A stretch of 64,000 nucleotides of DNA from Lachnospiraceae bacterium (lineage in GTDB: Bacteria > Bacillota > Clostridia > Lachnospirales > Lachnospiraceae). The position numbers and the translations under genes were made by a program. The stretch covers positions 39,240-103,239 of the forward strand of contig JAFZOW010000085.1 of the NCBI GenBank assembly GCA_017552715.1, in the 5' to 3' direction. Numbering within the stretch: position 1 is the first letter of the stretch; each line of letters begins with the position of its first letter. Below, piece by piece: positions 8,846 to 18,311 of the stretch. The notes beneath the pieces are model-generated. The model was not told the DNA's origin and did no database searches. It worked only from the letters and a program-made list of their open reading frames with translations.

Positions 8846-10144
8846 ATGAAAACAGTAAGAGAGATCGGTGACAGCTTTGATGCGATCATAAAGGATCGCG
8901 ATATACAGAAATATACCTATACCCTTTCCACATCGGAAAAGCAGGAACTGAACCTGGAAGACGGTACTTTTAAACTGATGCGTACGGTCTTTGACCAGAA
9001 CGGATCCGTAAGGGTATTCCGGGACGGTAAGACCGGTTCCGCAAGCGGAAACGATATCAGTGAAGAAGGTCTGAACAAGCTGCTTACGGAAAGCATCGCA
9101 GCCGCGGAATCCGCCACGGAGGATCCCTGCCATGATATCGCGCCGGATCAGGGGAAGGATGTGTTCCGTCAGGGAGTTGACAAGCCGGATATCGACCGCT
9201 TTATCGAAAGGGTACAGGAGCTTCTGGACCTGATGGATAAGGATTATCCGAAGATCAAGATCCTCGGGGGCGTGGCCTCCATCGACCGCTGGAACTGGTT
9301 TTCCAGGAATTCCAACGGCACCGAGTTTGAAGGCATCGGAGGTCAGTACGGCTTTTCGCTGGAGATCAGCGCTTCGGAAGGCGATAAGACCACAGGCCTG
9401 GATTATGTATATTTTTCCACCGCGGATCTGGATAAGCCCTTTATCGAGATGGCGGATGTAAAAGAGCATCTGCAGGCTGTTTCGGACAGCATCTATCCGG
9501 AGAGTGTGGAAGGGAAATTTGAGGGGAAGGTCATCATGACCCCGTCCTGCGCAGAGAATTTTCTCTATATGACCATCGGCAATTACATTTCCGACCGCGT
9601 GATCATCGACGGTACCAGCCAGTGGCTGGATAAAGTAGGGGAGAAAGTGGCAGACGAAAGCCTGAGTGTGGCCCTCAGGCCCTTCGATGAGCGTATCGTG
9701 ATGGGCGAACGCGGTACCCAGGACGGCTATCGCACAGAGGAGGTGCAGGTGCTGGAAAAGGGCGTACTGAAGACTCATCTCTTAAGCCTTTATGCCGCGA
9801 ATAAAACGGGACGTCCCGTAACGAAGAACACCGGCCATGATCTGGTAGTGGAGCCCGGGGATAAGAGCCTGGAGGAAATGATCGCTTCCGTGGACAAAGG
9901 CATACTCATGGGCGGCTTTTCCGGCGGACAGCCCGGGACCAACGGGGATTTTTCCGGGGTTGCCAAGAACAGCTTCCTCATTGAGAAGGGAAAGATCCGC
10001 TGTGCCTTAAGCGAGACCATGGTGAACGGGAATCTCGGGGACATCCTTAACCATATCTGCGGGATCTCGAAGGAGCAGTGCTTAAGCGGCAGTTCGGTGG
10101 TACCCTACATTGCCGTGGACGGCGTCATCATCTCCGGAAAATGA
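8846..10144 (+). CDS. pmbA: TldE/PmbA protease partner subunit
   Basis: A 432-residue protein of the PmbA/TldE family, lacking the HExxxH site as expected for the non-catalytic partner. Typical C-terminal features are present: LLSLYAANKTGRPVT, a Gly-rich GGFSGGQPGTNGDFSG, and the final SGSSVVPYIAVDGVIISG. The start ATG follows AGGAGGTG at a proper distance. It acts with TldD encoded just upstream. A clear terminator follows. Confidence 0.92.
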   Translation: MKTVREIGDSFDAIIKDRDIQKYTYTLSTSEKQELNLEDGTFKLMRTVFDQNGSVRVFRDGKTGSASGNDISEEGLNKLLTESIAAAESATEDPCHDIAPDQGKDVFRQGVDKPDIDRFIERVQELLDLMDKDYPKIKILGGVASIDRWNWFSRNSNGTEFEGIGGQYGFSLEISASEGDKTTGLDYVYFSTADLDKPFIEMADVKEHLQAVSDSIYPESVEGKFEGKVIMTPSCAENFLYMTIGNYISDRVIIDGTSQWLDKVGEKVADESLSVALRPFDERIVMGERGTQDGYRTEEVQVLEKGVLKTHLLSLYAANKTGRPVTKNTGHDLVVEPGDKSLEEMIASVDKGILMGGFSGGQPGTNGDFSGVAKNSFLIEKGKIRCALSETMVNGNLGDILNHICGISKEQCLSGSSVVPYIAVDGVIISGK

Positions 10145-10173
10145 GATAAGGAAACGAAGCTGGTTCAAGCTTG

Positions 10174-10216
10174 AAAAAAGTGCCTTTCCGTCCCTCGGAA
10201 GGCGCTTTTTTGTATT
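10174..10216 (+). terminator. Rho-independent terminator after tldDE
   Basis: AAAAAG then GCC-TTTCCG pairs with CGGAAGGC then CTTTTTT, with one bulged T. The U-run ends near 10211. Confidence 0.85.
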
Positions 10217-10243
10217 TACTTTTCCATGGATTTTTATTATAAT
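10215..10243 (+). promoter_or_regulatory. Probable promoter of caspase-like surface gene
   Basis: TATAAT at 10238-10243 with a weak -35 TTTACT at 10215-10220 (17-base spacer). The leader would be about 50 bases, with AAGGAAGGA before the ATG at 10302. Confidence 0.5.
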
Positions 10244-10301
10244 GTAAAGACAAATTGCCGCATAAAGGACTATGCGGTCATATAAAGGAAGGAGACTACA
10301 A

Positions 10302-13300
10302 ATGAAAGAAAAAAAGAGATTGTTAAGACTTCTCTGGTCACTGCTTCTTTCTGTCGTCATGCTTGCCGGTAATCCGGGTATGGCTTTGGCCATGGATGAC
10401 GCAACGGAAGACGAGACCATGGAAGCCGACGGTTCGGTTCTGAACATGGATCAGACATCGGACATGTGGCTGATCAAAGGTCAGTCCTACAAGCTTGCGG
10501 ATTATACTTACGAGTACGACAGCGAAGCCAAGCTTTTTACCGTTAATGCCAAGGGTAAGCTGGTGGCAGGCCAGACCGAAGGAACGGGCAAGCCTTGTCA
10601 TCTATGCTCCCGGAACTTCCCAGACGGTCATCGTGGAAGTAAAGGGCACAGGCAAAGCCCAGGTAGATAAAACGGCTAAGAAGATCACCATCGGAAAGGG
10701 AAAAAGTGTTTCCCTTGCTTCCCAGAGCAGCTTTTCCGTGGTCTCTGCAACGGATTCAAAAAATAAGACTCTTACCGGCAGTGCCATGAATAAGGTTGCC
10801 AAGGTGGCTTCCGGTAAGGTGATCGCCAAGGGTGCCGGTGTTGCGACTGTGAAGCTTAGCGGCCTTGTGGAAAATGAATATACCGTGGAAGTTGCCGCGC
10901 CCAAGATCCATAAGCCCTCCAGAGCTCTGAAGGTTGGCGGTACAGGAAGCGTATATCTGAGCCCGTCTTCGGCTCTTCCTATAGAGTGGACTTCTTCGGA
11001 TCCCGGGGTCATCCAGATCACCAGCTCGGGAACCAGTTCTTCTGCCAGCATAAAGGCTCTGGCACAGGGTAGTTCAACGATCAAAGCTACGGTCAACGGA
11101 AAGGTTTTCAGCTGCAAGGTAAAAGCCGTTGCAGATAAAAAGCGTCTTGATGCTACAAGTGTTACCCTGAACACAGACGGTAAGGGCAAGACGAAGACGG
11201 TTAAAGTAAAGGGCGTAAGTAAGGTCACCTGGACCAGCGCAGATCCTTCCGTTGCTACCGTAGACAGCAAGGGTAAGATCACAGCTGTAGGAGCCGGTAC
11301 TACCACTGTAACCGCATCCGGTTACGGCTCGGTCACCGTAAACGTTAAAGCGGTCACCGTTCCCAGCAGCCTCACGGTTCCTCTGGGCGGATTTTCCGCT
11401 ATCGGAGTGACGGTTGACGGTTCCACCAGTTTCACCATGCCTATCAGCTGGAAGTCCTCCAAGACCTCCGTGGCTACCGTAAACAATAACGGTTTTGTAC
11501 GCGGTGTCAAGGAAGGAAAGGCCAAACTCACAGCCAAGATCGGCGGCAATAAGTATACGGTCAATGTTGAAGTCAAGGCAGAAGGCGGTACCGCTCATGT
11601 ACATCACTACCGTGTGTATAACGCCCGCGGTGTGAAGTACTGTACACAGTGCGGTTCCTGGTATTTCCCGCCTACCTATACCGTCAGATTCGTCAGCAAT
11701 AACGGCCAGACGATCGACAGCGTCCGTATCCCTGAGGGAGAGACCTTCCAGTCCTGTGGTTATACTCTTCCGGAGCTTACCCAGACCGGTTCCGTTTTCC
11801 TTGGCTGGTACAGCGATGCAGAGATGGAGCATCTCTTTGAGATCAGAACACCTGTTACGGAGAACACGGTTCTTTATGCCGCTTGGGAAGTCATTCCTGA
11901 AGATGTGGAAGGCCCCATCGATGATCCGGGATTTTTAACCAATGAGTATGAGATCGTAGATTTCCATACCAGCACGGTTAACGTTAAGGCCGGCAATACC
12001 GGTGAGAATATTGATTTCTATGCACAGCTGATAACCCCGACTGTTGCGGATACAGAGGTAGCCGTATATGACGGTTCTACCAAGCTTATTGAGCTTAAAG
12101 ATGACGGTATTGCTCCGGATGCGACAGCCGAAGACGGTATCTTCAGCGGAAATACGAACGTGTCTTCCAATAACGTAGGTTATAAGACCTATACCGTGAA
12201 GTATAAGGAAAAGGATAGCAAGGTAGATGTCTACTTCTATACCGAGATCCCTGAAGACGAAATGACTGCGGCTGCCGCACTGAGCGAACAGCTTGCGGAC
12301 GTGGCAACCAAGGAAGAGGCTCTGGCTATCCTTAATGCGAGTGATATCGTTGATCAGACCTCCATCGAGGTTTCCGAAGATAACAAGACCATCTCCTATA
12401 AGACGATCAATGGTATCATAGGTGTCTGGGAAGAGCCTTCTGCAGAGGAAGACGCAACCAAGGGTTCTCCGGCTGATGGACTCACAACCTCTCCCACCGG
12501 CTTAACCTATGACGATGTCCGTAACAGTCTCAATGCTAATCCTGTTTCGGCAATGAACTCGAAGAAGGATGTTCTTGTTGTAAGACCGTTCAGATCAACT
12601 GATTTCAAATATGATGATTTCAAGGAAACGGGAGAGATCCTGGCCGGTGCTTTCAACAGTAACTGCGTTGTAAAAGATGACAGTTATGCTAACAGAAGTG
12701 TCTTTACGAGTTTTGGGGATTACGGTGTGGTCCTTGTCGATTCCCATGGAACTCTGAGTTACGGATATAATATACCTTACATGCTTACCGGAGACAGTGC
12801 ATCGAATATGAGCACTTATGGTTCCGGCGATCTTCAGGCCGGAAGGATCATAACCGCCGGCGGCAGGATCTGTGTGGGTGGGGACTTCATCAGTGCCTAC
12901 TACGATGACGGTTCCCTTAACAACACCATGCTCTTCCTCGGCACCTGCTACAGCGCCTATGATGATTCCATCTGTCAGGCTATGATCGACAAGGGTGCCA
13001 GTGTTGTATTCGGTTACACCCAGCCGGTATCGGTTGGATATTGCAACAATACGCTCTTTGAGCTGGTTCTGAATGAACTGCTGCTGAAGGGCAATACGGC
13101 TAAGGTGGCCTTGGATAATACCAAGGACTGCTGCGGAGCCAGAGAGGCTAACGGATGTGAACTGGTAATGTACGGAAATGAGAATTATACTCTGATCCGT
13201 TCCGCCACAAGTTCCTATATTGCCGGACGCGTATTGGCCTATCCCGACAGAGCACTTCCGAATGCGATCGTTACCATTACCAATGGTACTACCGTTAACA

Positions 13301-14298
13301 GAAGTTGCAGAGTGAGTCTCGACGGTTCCTTCTGCCAGCTGGTACCGCCCGGAACTTATACTGTTCGGGTTACCGCATACGGTTATATGACTGAGATCCG
13401 TTCCGGTATTATTGTGACTGCCGGTCAGGGCGTGAACCTGGATCAGTCCATCCTGCTCCATCGTGTTTCGGAAGCTACCACCAGCATTACCGGAACAGTG
13501 ACCAGCTCCATGGACGGCAGCGGCGTAGCTTATGCCAAGATCAAATTCCGTATCAACCATGATAATCAGGAAGGAGATTTCCTGAAGTATCAGGGTACCG
13601 ACACCGATGTTGCCATCTATACGGATGCGAATGGTAAGTACAGCTTCAACAGCCTGCCTCAGGGATATTACACCATGGAAGTTACCCGTCGCGGCTACTA
13701 TGTAGCACACAAGAATATCGTGGCGACCGCCGATACCGTGGCACAGAACTTCTCCCTGACGCCGGTCATCTTCAGCGGTGATGAGGATCTGAGGATCGTT
13801 CTTGAGTGGGGTGAATATCCGACTGACCTGGATTCCCATCTTGTGGGACCTCGTCCGGATTCCGGTATCTTCCATACCTGGTACCGTGACAAGAATGCGT
13901 ATTCGGCCGGTTATCTCTTTGCCTACCTGGATCTGGATGATATTTCCAGTTTCGGACCCGAGACGACCCGAGTGTATGACATCCTGGATGGTGATTATAA
14001 CTTCTACGTACATAACTATTCGGGCGATAACCGCGGTGATGTGTCTATCAGAGTATCCAATGCAAGGGTTATGGTATTCGACCGCACAGGACTGGTGGAT
14101 TCCTTTAATGTTCCTACCGATCAGGGAGATGAGCTGTACTGGAATGTATTTACATACAGATACAATGCCTCAACCGGCACCGGGAGAATCATACCTGTCA
14201 ATACCATTACTTCTTCGCCTGTAGTATCTGATAACGGATATTACAATGGTGATGACTACGGTTACGACGATTCTGCAGACGGAGCAGAAAAGAAGTAA
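10302..14298 (+). pseudogene. Multidomain exported caspase-like (clan CD) surface protein, frame broken by one extra G
   Basis: The gene starts at ATG 10302 with a signal peptide (LLRLLWSLLLSVVMLAG, ending near MALA). Reading breaks at GGG 10586-10588. Dropping one G joins QTEGT to ASLVIYAPG and gives one protein of about 1332 residues. Domains in order: four or five Big_2-like Ig repeats (to about 11580), a single CTQCG zinc-like motif, an InlB-type B-repeat (Flg_new, about 11660-11895), a linker, then a caspase/gingipain-like domain with His in VDSHG (codon 12745) and Cys in GTCYSA (codon 12946). Two carboxypeptidase-regulatory-like Ig domains follow (about 13210-13760), then a YfaP-like domain beginning LEWGEYPTDLDSHL (13800-14200). 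It is probably a surface cysteine peptidase. The frameshift may be real, programmed or an assembly error. Confidence 0.75.
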
Positions 14299-14315
14299 GA
14301 AGTAATTAACAGAAG

Positions 14316-14348
14316 CGCCCGGTACATAACGTACCGGGCGTTTTTTTT
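14316..14348 (+). terminator. Strong rho-independent terminator
   Basis: A 10-bp perfect stem CGCCCGGTAC (14316-14325) / GTACCGGGCG (14331-14340), loop ATAAC, followed by eight T. Confidence 0.95.
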
Positions 14349-14392
14349 ACCGATCATTTTAAAGAAGCGGAAGGTATTTTCAAAAGCTGGTT

Positions 14393-15469
14393 TCAGCCTT
14401 CCTTACCCGCCACCGTATCCTCGATCATCTTGATGATGGTAGATATGGAATTGTACTGATGGGATTTTTCCATGTTGTCGATAAAGGTATCACGGTTGAA
14501 ATACAGCTCATGCAGGTTGTCGATCAGGGAATCCTCGTCCAGGTTTTCTTCCTGCAGTACCAGGCTGTAGCCCTGTGATTCGAAAGAAGCGGCGTTTAAG
14601 AGCTGGTCTCCGCGGCTGCTGGTGGCGGGCAGCGGGATCAGCAGATTGGGGATGCGCAGGGCCAGCAGTTCGCAGATGGCATTGGCACCGGCGCGGCTCA
14701 CCACCAGATCGGTGATGGCAAAAAGATCTTTCAGTTCCGATTTTACATATTCAAACTGTTTGTAGCCGGGGGTGGACAGCATCAGGTTGTCCATCTTTTC
14801 GTTTCCGGCGATATGGATAAGCTGGAAATCCGGCAGCAGCCGGGGCAGGGCTTCCCTTACTACCTTGTTGATGGCGCTGGCTCCCTGGCTTCCGCCCATG
14901 ACCATGATCACCGGCCGGCTCTTGTCAAAACCGCAAAGGGCTCTTGCCGCATCCGGGTCACCGTGCAGAAGCTCTTCCCTTATGGGGGAGCCTGTGAGTA
15001 CCGCTTTATCCGCGGGCAGGTATTTTAAGGTCTCGGGGAAATTGCAGCAGATCTTCGTGGCACAGGGGATACAGAGCTTGTTGGCCAGTCCCGGGGTCAG
15101 GTCGGATTCATGGATGATGCAGGGGATCTTCAGCTTTGCCGCCGCTCTTATCACCGGCACCGATACAAAGCCGCCCTTGGAAAAGATCACATCCGGCTGC
15201 AGGCGTTTCAGAAGTTTTTTGGCTTCGCCGTAGCCCTTGATCACACGGAAAGGGTCGGAAAAATTCTTCGGATCGAAATAACGGCGGAACTTGCCCGTGG
15301 ATACTCCAAAATAAGGGATACCGAAATCTGCGATGAGCTTCTGTTCGATCCCTTCGTATGAACCTATATAGCTGATATCATAGCCCAGCTCCGTAAGCTT
15401 CGGGATCAGGGCCAGGTTCGGGGTCACATGTCCCGCGGTGCCTCCGCCGGTAAGTACGATCTTCTTCAT
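14393..15469 (-). CDS. murG: MurG: undecaprenyl-PP-MurNAc-pentapeptide N-acetylglucosaminyltransferase
   Basis: Adds GlcNAc to lipid I to form lipid II on the inner face of the membrane (peptidoglycan synthesis). Seen: N-terminal KKIVLTGGGTAGHV, FSKGGFVSVPV, IHESDLTPGLANK, VMGGSQGASAINKVV, and the C-domain SRAGANAICELLALRIPNLLIPLP. About 358 residues, normal for MurG. I prefer ATG 15469 over the upstream TTG at 15490 because GAGG precedes it and the family usually begins right before KKI. The gene stands alone, outside a division-cell-wall cluster, divergent from rsmA, with a short shared upstream region. Confidence 0.93.
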   Translation of the reverse strand: MKKIVLTGGGTAGHVTPNLALIPKLTELGYDISYIGSYEGIEQKLIADFGIPYFGVSTGKFRRYFDPKNFSDPFRVIKGYGEAKKLLKRLQPDVIFSKGGFVSVPVIRAAAKLKIPCIIHESDLTPGLANKLCIPCATKICCNFPETLKYLPADKAVLTGSPIREELLHGDPDAARALCGFDKSRPVIMVMGGSQGASAINKVVREALPRLLPDFQLIHIAGNEKMDNLMLSTPGYKQFEYVKSELKDLFAITDLVVSRAGANAICELLALRIPNLLIPLPATSSRGDQLLNAASFESQGYSLVLQEENLDEDSLIDNLHELYFNRDTFIDNMEKSHQYNSISTIIKMIEDTVAGKEG

Positions 15470-15493
15470 CTCTTCTGCCTCGATATTCAAAGT

Positions 15494-15522
15494 TTGACAG
15501 AAAGTATAGCATAAATTATAGT
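15494..15522 (+). promoter_or_regulatory. rsmA promoter
   Basis: TTGACA at 15494-15499, a 17-base spacer, TATAGT at 15517-15522, then AGGAG at 15531-15535 before the ATG at 15543. The leader is only about 14 bases. The -35 lies just upstream of murG, so the two divergent genes share this DNA. Confidence 0.85.
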
Positions 15523-15542
15523 AGAATAAAAGGAGAAATTAT

Positions 15543-16409
15543 ATGCGTATTGCGACTATGGGCGGTACGGCAGACCTGCTGAGCCGTCATCACTTTACCA
15601 TAAGAAAAAAATTCGGCCAGAATTTCCTGGTGGACCCCTCCAAAGTGGAGGGTATCGTGGATTCCGCGGAGCTTACAAAGGAAGATGCGGTGCTGGAGAT
15701 CGGGCCCGGGCTGGGAGGTATGACCCAGCTTTTGAGCGAACGTGCCGGGAGCGTGACGGCCGTGGAGATCGATAAAGAGCTCATCCCCATACTGAAGGAG
15801 AGCCTGAAGGACTGCGGAAACGTGGATATCGTGAACGCGGATATCCTGAAATTCGACCCGAAAGCCTATGCGGAAGAAAAAGGCATAAAGAGTTTTAAGG
15901 TGGTAGCGAACCTGCCTTATTACATCACAACTCCCATACTCATGCACCTGCTGGAAGGGGATGCCCCCTTAAAGAGCATCACAGTGATGGTGCAGAAGGA
16001 GGTGGCGGAGCGTATGCGCTCGGGACCGGGCACAAAGGATTACGGAGCCCTGTCCCTTGCGGTACAGTACCGGGCGAAACCCACAACGGTCTGCACCGTA
16101 CCGCCGGAATGCTTCATCCCCCGTCCCAATGTGGACAGCGCCGTGGTGCGTCTGGATCTTTACGAAACCCCTCCGGTATCTGCAGCTGATCCTGCCCGGA
16201 TGAAACGCATCATAAGGGCGGCCTTCAACCAGCGCCGCAAGACCCTGGCCAATGCCCTCAGTGCCGATCCGGCCCTGGGTGTCTCCCGGGAGGCTGTGCA
16301 GCAGGCCCTCATTTCCATGGGTCTGGACGAGCGTGTCCGTGGCGAAACTCTTACTCTGGAGCGCTTTGCGGAGCTGTCGGACAGGCTTGACAGCCCGTCC
16401 TCTTTATGA
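15543..16409 (+). CDS. rsmA: 16S rRNA (adenine1518/1519-N6) dimethyltransferase RsmA/KsgA
   Basis: Dimethylates two adjacent adenines near the 3' end of 16S rRNA during 30S maturation. Seen: KKFGQNFLVDP (N-terminal RNA-contact motif), SAM-binding VLEIGPGLGGMT, acidic VEIDKEL, catalytic NLPYYITTPI, and IPRPNVDSAVVRL and AFNQRRKTL in the C-terminal domain. 288 residues, as expected. The ATG at 15543 has AGGAG 7 bases upstream. The tRNA-Val promoter sits in its last codons. Confidence 0.96.
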   Translation: MRIATMGGTADLLSRHHFTIRKKFGQNFLVDPSKVEGIVDSAELTKEDAVLEIGPGLGGMTQLLSERAGSVTAVEIDKELIPILKESLKDCGNVDIVNADILKFDPKAYAEEKGIKSFKVVANLPYYITTPILMHLLEGDAPLKSITVMVQKEVAERMRSGPGTKDYGALSLAVQYRAKPTTVCTVPPECFIPRPNVDSAVVRLDLYETPPVSAADPARMKRIIRAAFNQRRKTLANALSADPALGVSREAVQQALISMGLDERVRGETLTLERFAELSDRLDSPSSL

Positions 16410-16415
16410 TATAGT
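16387..16415 (+). promoter_or_regulatory. tRNA-Val promoter
   Basis: TTGACA at 16387-16392, a 17-base spacer, TATAGT at 16410-16415. The predicted start is about 6 bases before the mature tRNA. Confidence 0.8.
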
Positions 16416-16427
16416 TTCTTCTTGTAC

Positions 16428-16501
16428 GGGATCTTAGCACAGCTGGGATGTGCGTCCGCTTCACGTGCGGAAGGTCACAGGTTCGAGCCCTGTAGGTCCC
16501 A
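16428..16501 (+). tRNA. tRNA-Val (anticodon CAC)
   Basis: Full cloverleaf by hand. The acceptor GGGATCT (16428-16434) pairs with AGGTCCC (16494-16500) with one T-G pair. The D stem is GCAC/GTGC. The anticodon stem TCCGC/GCGGA encloses loop TTCACGT with anticodon CAC at 16462-16464. The T stem ACAGG/CCTGT encloses TTCGAGC. The discriminator is A at 16501; CCA is not encoded. Confidence 0.95.
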
Positions 16502-16503
16502 TG

Positions 16504-16529
16504 AAAAAAAGTCCGTAAGGGCTTTTTTT
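16504..16529 (+). terminator. tRNA-Val terminator
   Basis: AAAAAAAGTCC / GGGCTTTTTTT around loop GTAA, directly after the tRNA, with seven T. Confidence 0.85.
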
Positions 16530-16695
16530 CATTAATGAAACAGTATAAATCCCCAAGCGGAGCTTGGGAGACTTAACAATATTGCGAGACCATCGGTCTG
16601 GTGGTACGTGACTTTTAATGTTTGAAAAAACATGGCGCATGTGATATACTGCGCTAAAACACGCAATAATCGTCTGATTTAGCGAGGTATAAAAC
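16530..16695 (+). other. Intergenic region with hairpins and ATPase promoter
   Basis: Two small perfect stems: CCCAAGC/GCTTGGG (16552-16568) and AGACC/GGTCT (16587-16599). A promoter TTGAAA (16622-16627), 17 bases, TATACT (16645-16650) points to the ATPase gene. CGCTAAA (16652-16658) and TTTAGCG (16678-16684) flank the leader and could form an operator or hairpin just before the ATG. Confidence 0.6.
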
Positions 16696-18117
16696 ATGCT
16701 GATATCACGTGACAAAGAAAAGAAAATGCTTCTCGAAGCATTACAGGCAGAAGACTCTCAATTTATCGCGGTGTATGGGAGACGCCGTATTGGAAAAACA
16801 TATTTGATACGTCAAACCTATGATAAGATGCTGACATTTGAGCATTCCGGATTGGCAAATGCCGGAAGAAAAGAGCAGATACAAGCTTTTACTGCCTCTA
16901 TCAAAAGAGCTGGCCTTGAAGCTCCTGTTATGCCGACAAATTGGCTTGATGCCTTTGAACTATTAAAAGACCTTGTAGAAAAGTCCAAAGAGAATAAGAA
17001 GGTATTGTTTATTGATGAATTATCATGGATGGATACTCAAAAGAGTGGGTTGTTGGTTGCACTCGAGAATTTTTGGAATGGATGGGCAAGTGCACGTAAT
17101 GACGTGGTTCTTGTGGTGTGCGCCTCAGCCACATCATGGATGCTCGATAAAATCATTCATAACAAAGGTGGGCTATACAATCGGCTAAGCTGTCAGATTC
17201 ATCTCAAGCCATTCAAACTATACGAGTGTGAGGAATACCTTAAGTCCAAGGGCATAAGCATCAGCAGATATGATATTCTTGAAATGTATATGGCTATTGG
17301 GGGAATTCCATATTATTGGTCTCTTATGAAGAAAGGACGTAGTGTTGCTCAAAATATTGATGCAATGTTTTTTGCAGATGATGCCCCGCTAAGAGATGAG
17401 TTTAAATATTTATATGCTTCATTATTTAAGAATCCGCAAAATTATATAGATATAGTTTCTACTCTGGCAAAGAAAAAAACAGGGTTATTACGAAATGAGA
17501 TTGCGGAAGAAACCGGGATTCCGAACTCGGGATACTTAACCAAGATGCTTGATGAACTGATCAGTTGTGGTTTCATAAGAAAATACACTGTATTAGGGAA
17601 GAAGACAAAAGATGCGCTATATCAGCTGATAGACTTCTACACATTGTTTTATTACCAATTTTTGCAAAAGAAGAGAGATGAGCATTATTGGACAATACAG
17701 ACAGATACTTCCGTCAGGAATACATGGTGTGGTCTTGCATTTGAGAGGGTGTGCTTTGATCATGTTAATGAGATTAAAGCCGGATTGGGCATTTCAGGTG
17801 TGCTGACGGAAGTGCATTCGTGGGCGGCCAAGGCAGATAAGGGGGCCGGCGCTAAAGGGGCTCAGATTGATATGGTTATAGTAAGAAATGATCGGATAAT
17901 AAATCTTTGCGAGATGAAGTATTCCATAAGTGAGTACACATATACGGGAAAGGATGATGAATCGCTCCGGAATAGAATAACAGCCTTGAAAACAGCTTGT
18001 AAAACACGATACTCTTTTCATCCGGTGTTGGTAACAACTTATGGGCTAAAAGAGGGAATGTATTCAGGAAGAATACAAGCTGTAATAAAAATGGATGACT
18101 TGTTTCATAAGGGTTAA
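16696..18117 (+). CDS. AAA-type ATPase with DUF234-like nuclease-fold C-terminus
   Basis: A 473-residue protein of the prokaryotic/archaeal ATPase_2 plus DUF234 type. Walker A is VYGRRRIGKTYL (about residues 28-39), Walker B is VLFIDELSWMD (about 99-109), and sensor-like VVCASATSWM follows. A winged helix comes next (about 255-310, GLLRNEIAEETG). The C-terminal region has AQIDMVIV then LCEMKYS, matching the D and ExK of a PD-(D/E)xK fold. The role of these ATPases is not settled, and defence or mobile-element links have been suggested. The gene is visibly more AT-rich and uses more A/T-ending codons than its neighbours. It lies right behind a tRNA gene, which fits horizontal acquisition. No integrase or att repeat was found. 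Confidence 0.85.
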   Translation: MLISRDKEKKMLLEALQAEDSQFIAVYGRRRIGKTYLIRQTYDKMLTFEHSGLANAGRKEQIQAFTASIKRAGLEAPVMPTNWLDAFELLKDLVEKSKENKKVLFIDELSWMDTQKSGLLVALENFWNGWASARNDVVLVVCASATSWMLDKIIHNKGGLYNRLSCQIHLKPFKLYECEEYLKSKGISISRYDILEMYMAIGGIPYYWSLMKKGRSVAQNIDAMFFADDAPLRDEFKYLYASLFKNPQNYIDIVSTLAKKKTGLLRNEIAEETGIPNSGYLTKMLDELISCGFIRKYTVLGKKTKDALYQLIDFYTLFYYQFLQKKRDEHYWTIQTDTSVRNTWCGLAFERVCFDHVNEIKAGLGISGVLTEVHSWAAKADKGAGAKGAQIDMVIVRNDRIINLCEMKYSISEYTYTGKDDESLRNRITALKTACKTRYSFHPVLVTTYGLKEGMYSGRIQAVIKMDDLFHKG

Positions 18118-18171
18118 AATGAGCTAAATCGCATGAAAAATGATGCCTATAGCGTACTATGTGTTGCCTGA

Positions 18172-18273
18172 TATCTTATCAGGAAAACTCCGCAAAAGCA
18201 TATTGCAACGTATCCTGGAATAGCACCTGAATCTCTTGGCAGGATCAGAAAAAACATGAAAGAGGAAGGGTAA
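18172..18273 (+). pseudogene. Remnant of a Crp/Fnr-family regulator C-terminus
   Basis: An open stretch of 33 codons after a TGA, ending at TAA 18273, reads HIATYPGIAPESLGRIRK. This matches the recognition helix of Crp/Fnr regulators (usual form IASYLGI-x-PETLSRIRK). No start codon or effector domain precedes it. It is probably debris of a deleted regulator next to the accessory ATPase gene. Confidence 0.5.
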
Positions 18274-18311
18274 CGCATCGGAGAGAGGGAGATCCAAAAT
18301 ATGATACGCTG

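Noticed and set aside
10495-10600. Independent start at 10495 for the long caspase-like frame
   Set aside because: No ribosome site or signal peptide there. A one-base change joins the frame to the upstream signal peptide, so it is one broken gene.
16461-16715. Minus-strand frame of 84 codons ending GPTGLEPVTFRT
   Set aside because: It is the antisense reading of the tRNA-Val gene. The GLEPVT phrase is a well-known artefact of translated tRNA genes.
16428-18311. Attachment site of an integrated element at tRNA-Val
   Set aside because: No second copy of the tRNA 3' end and no integrase gene were found nearby.
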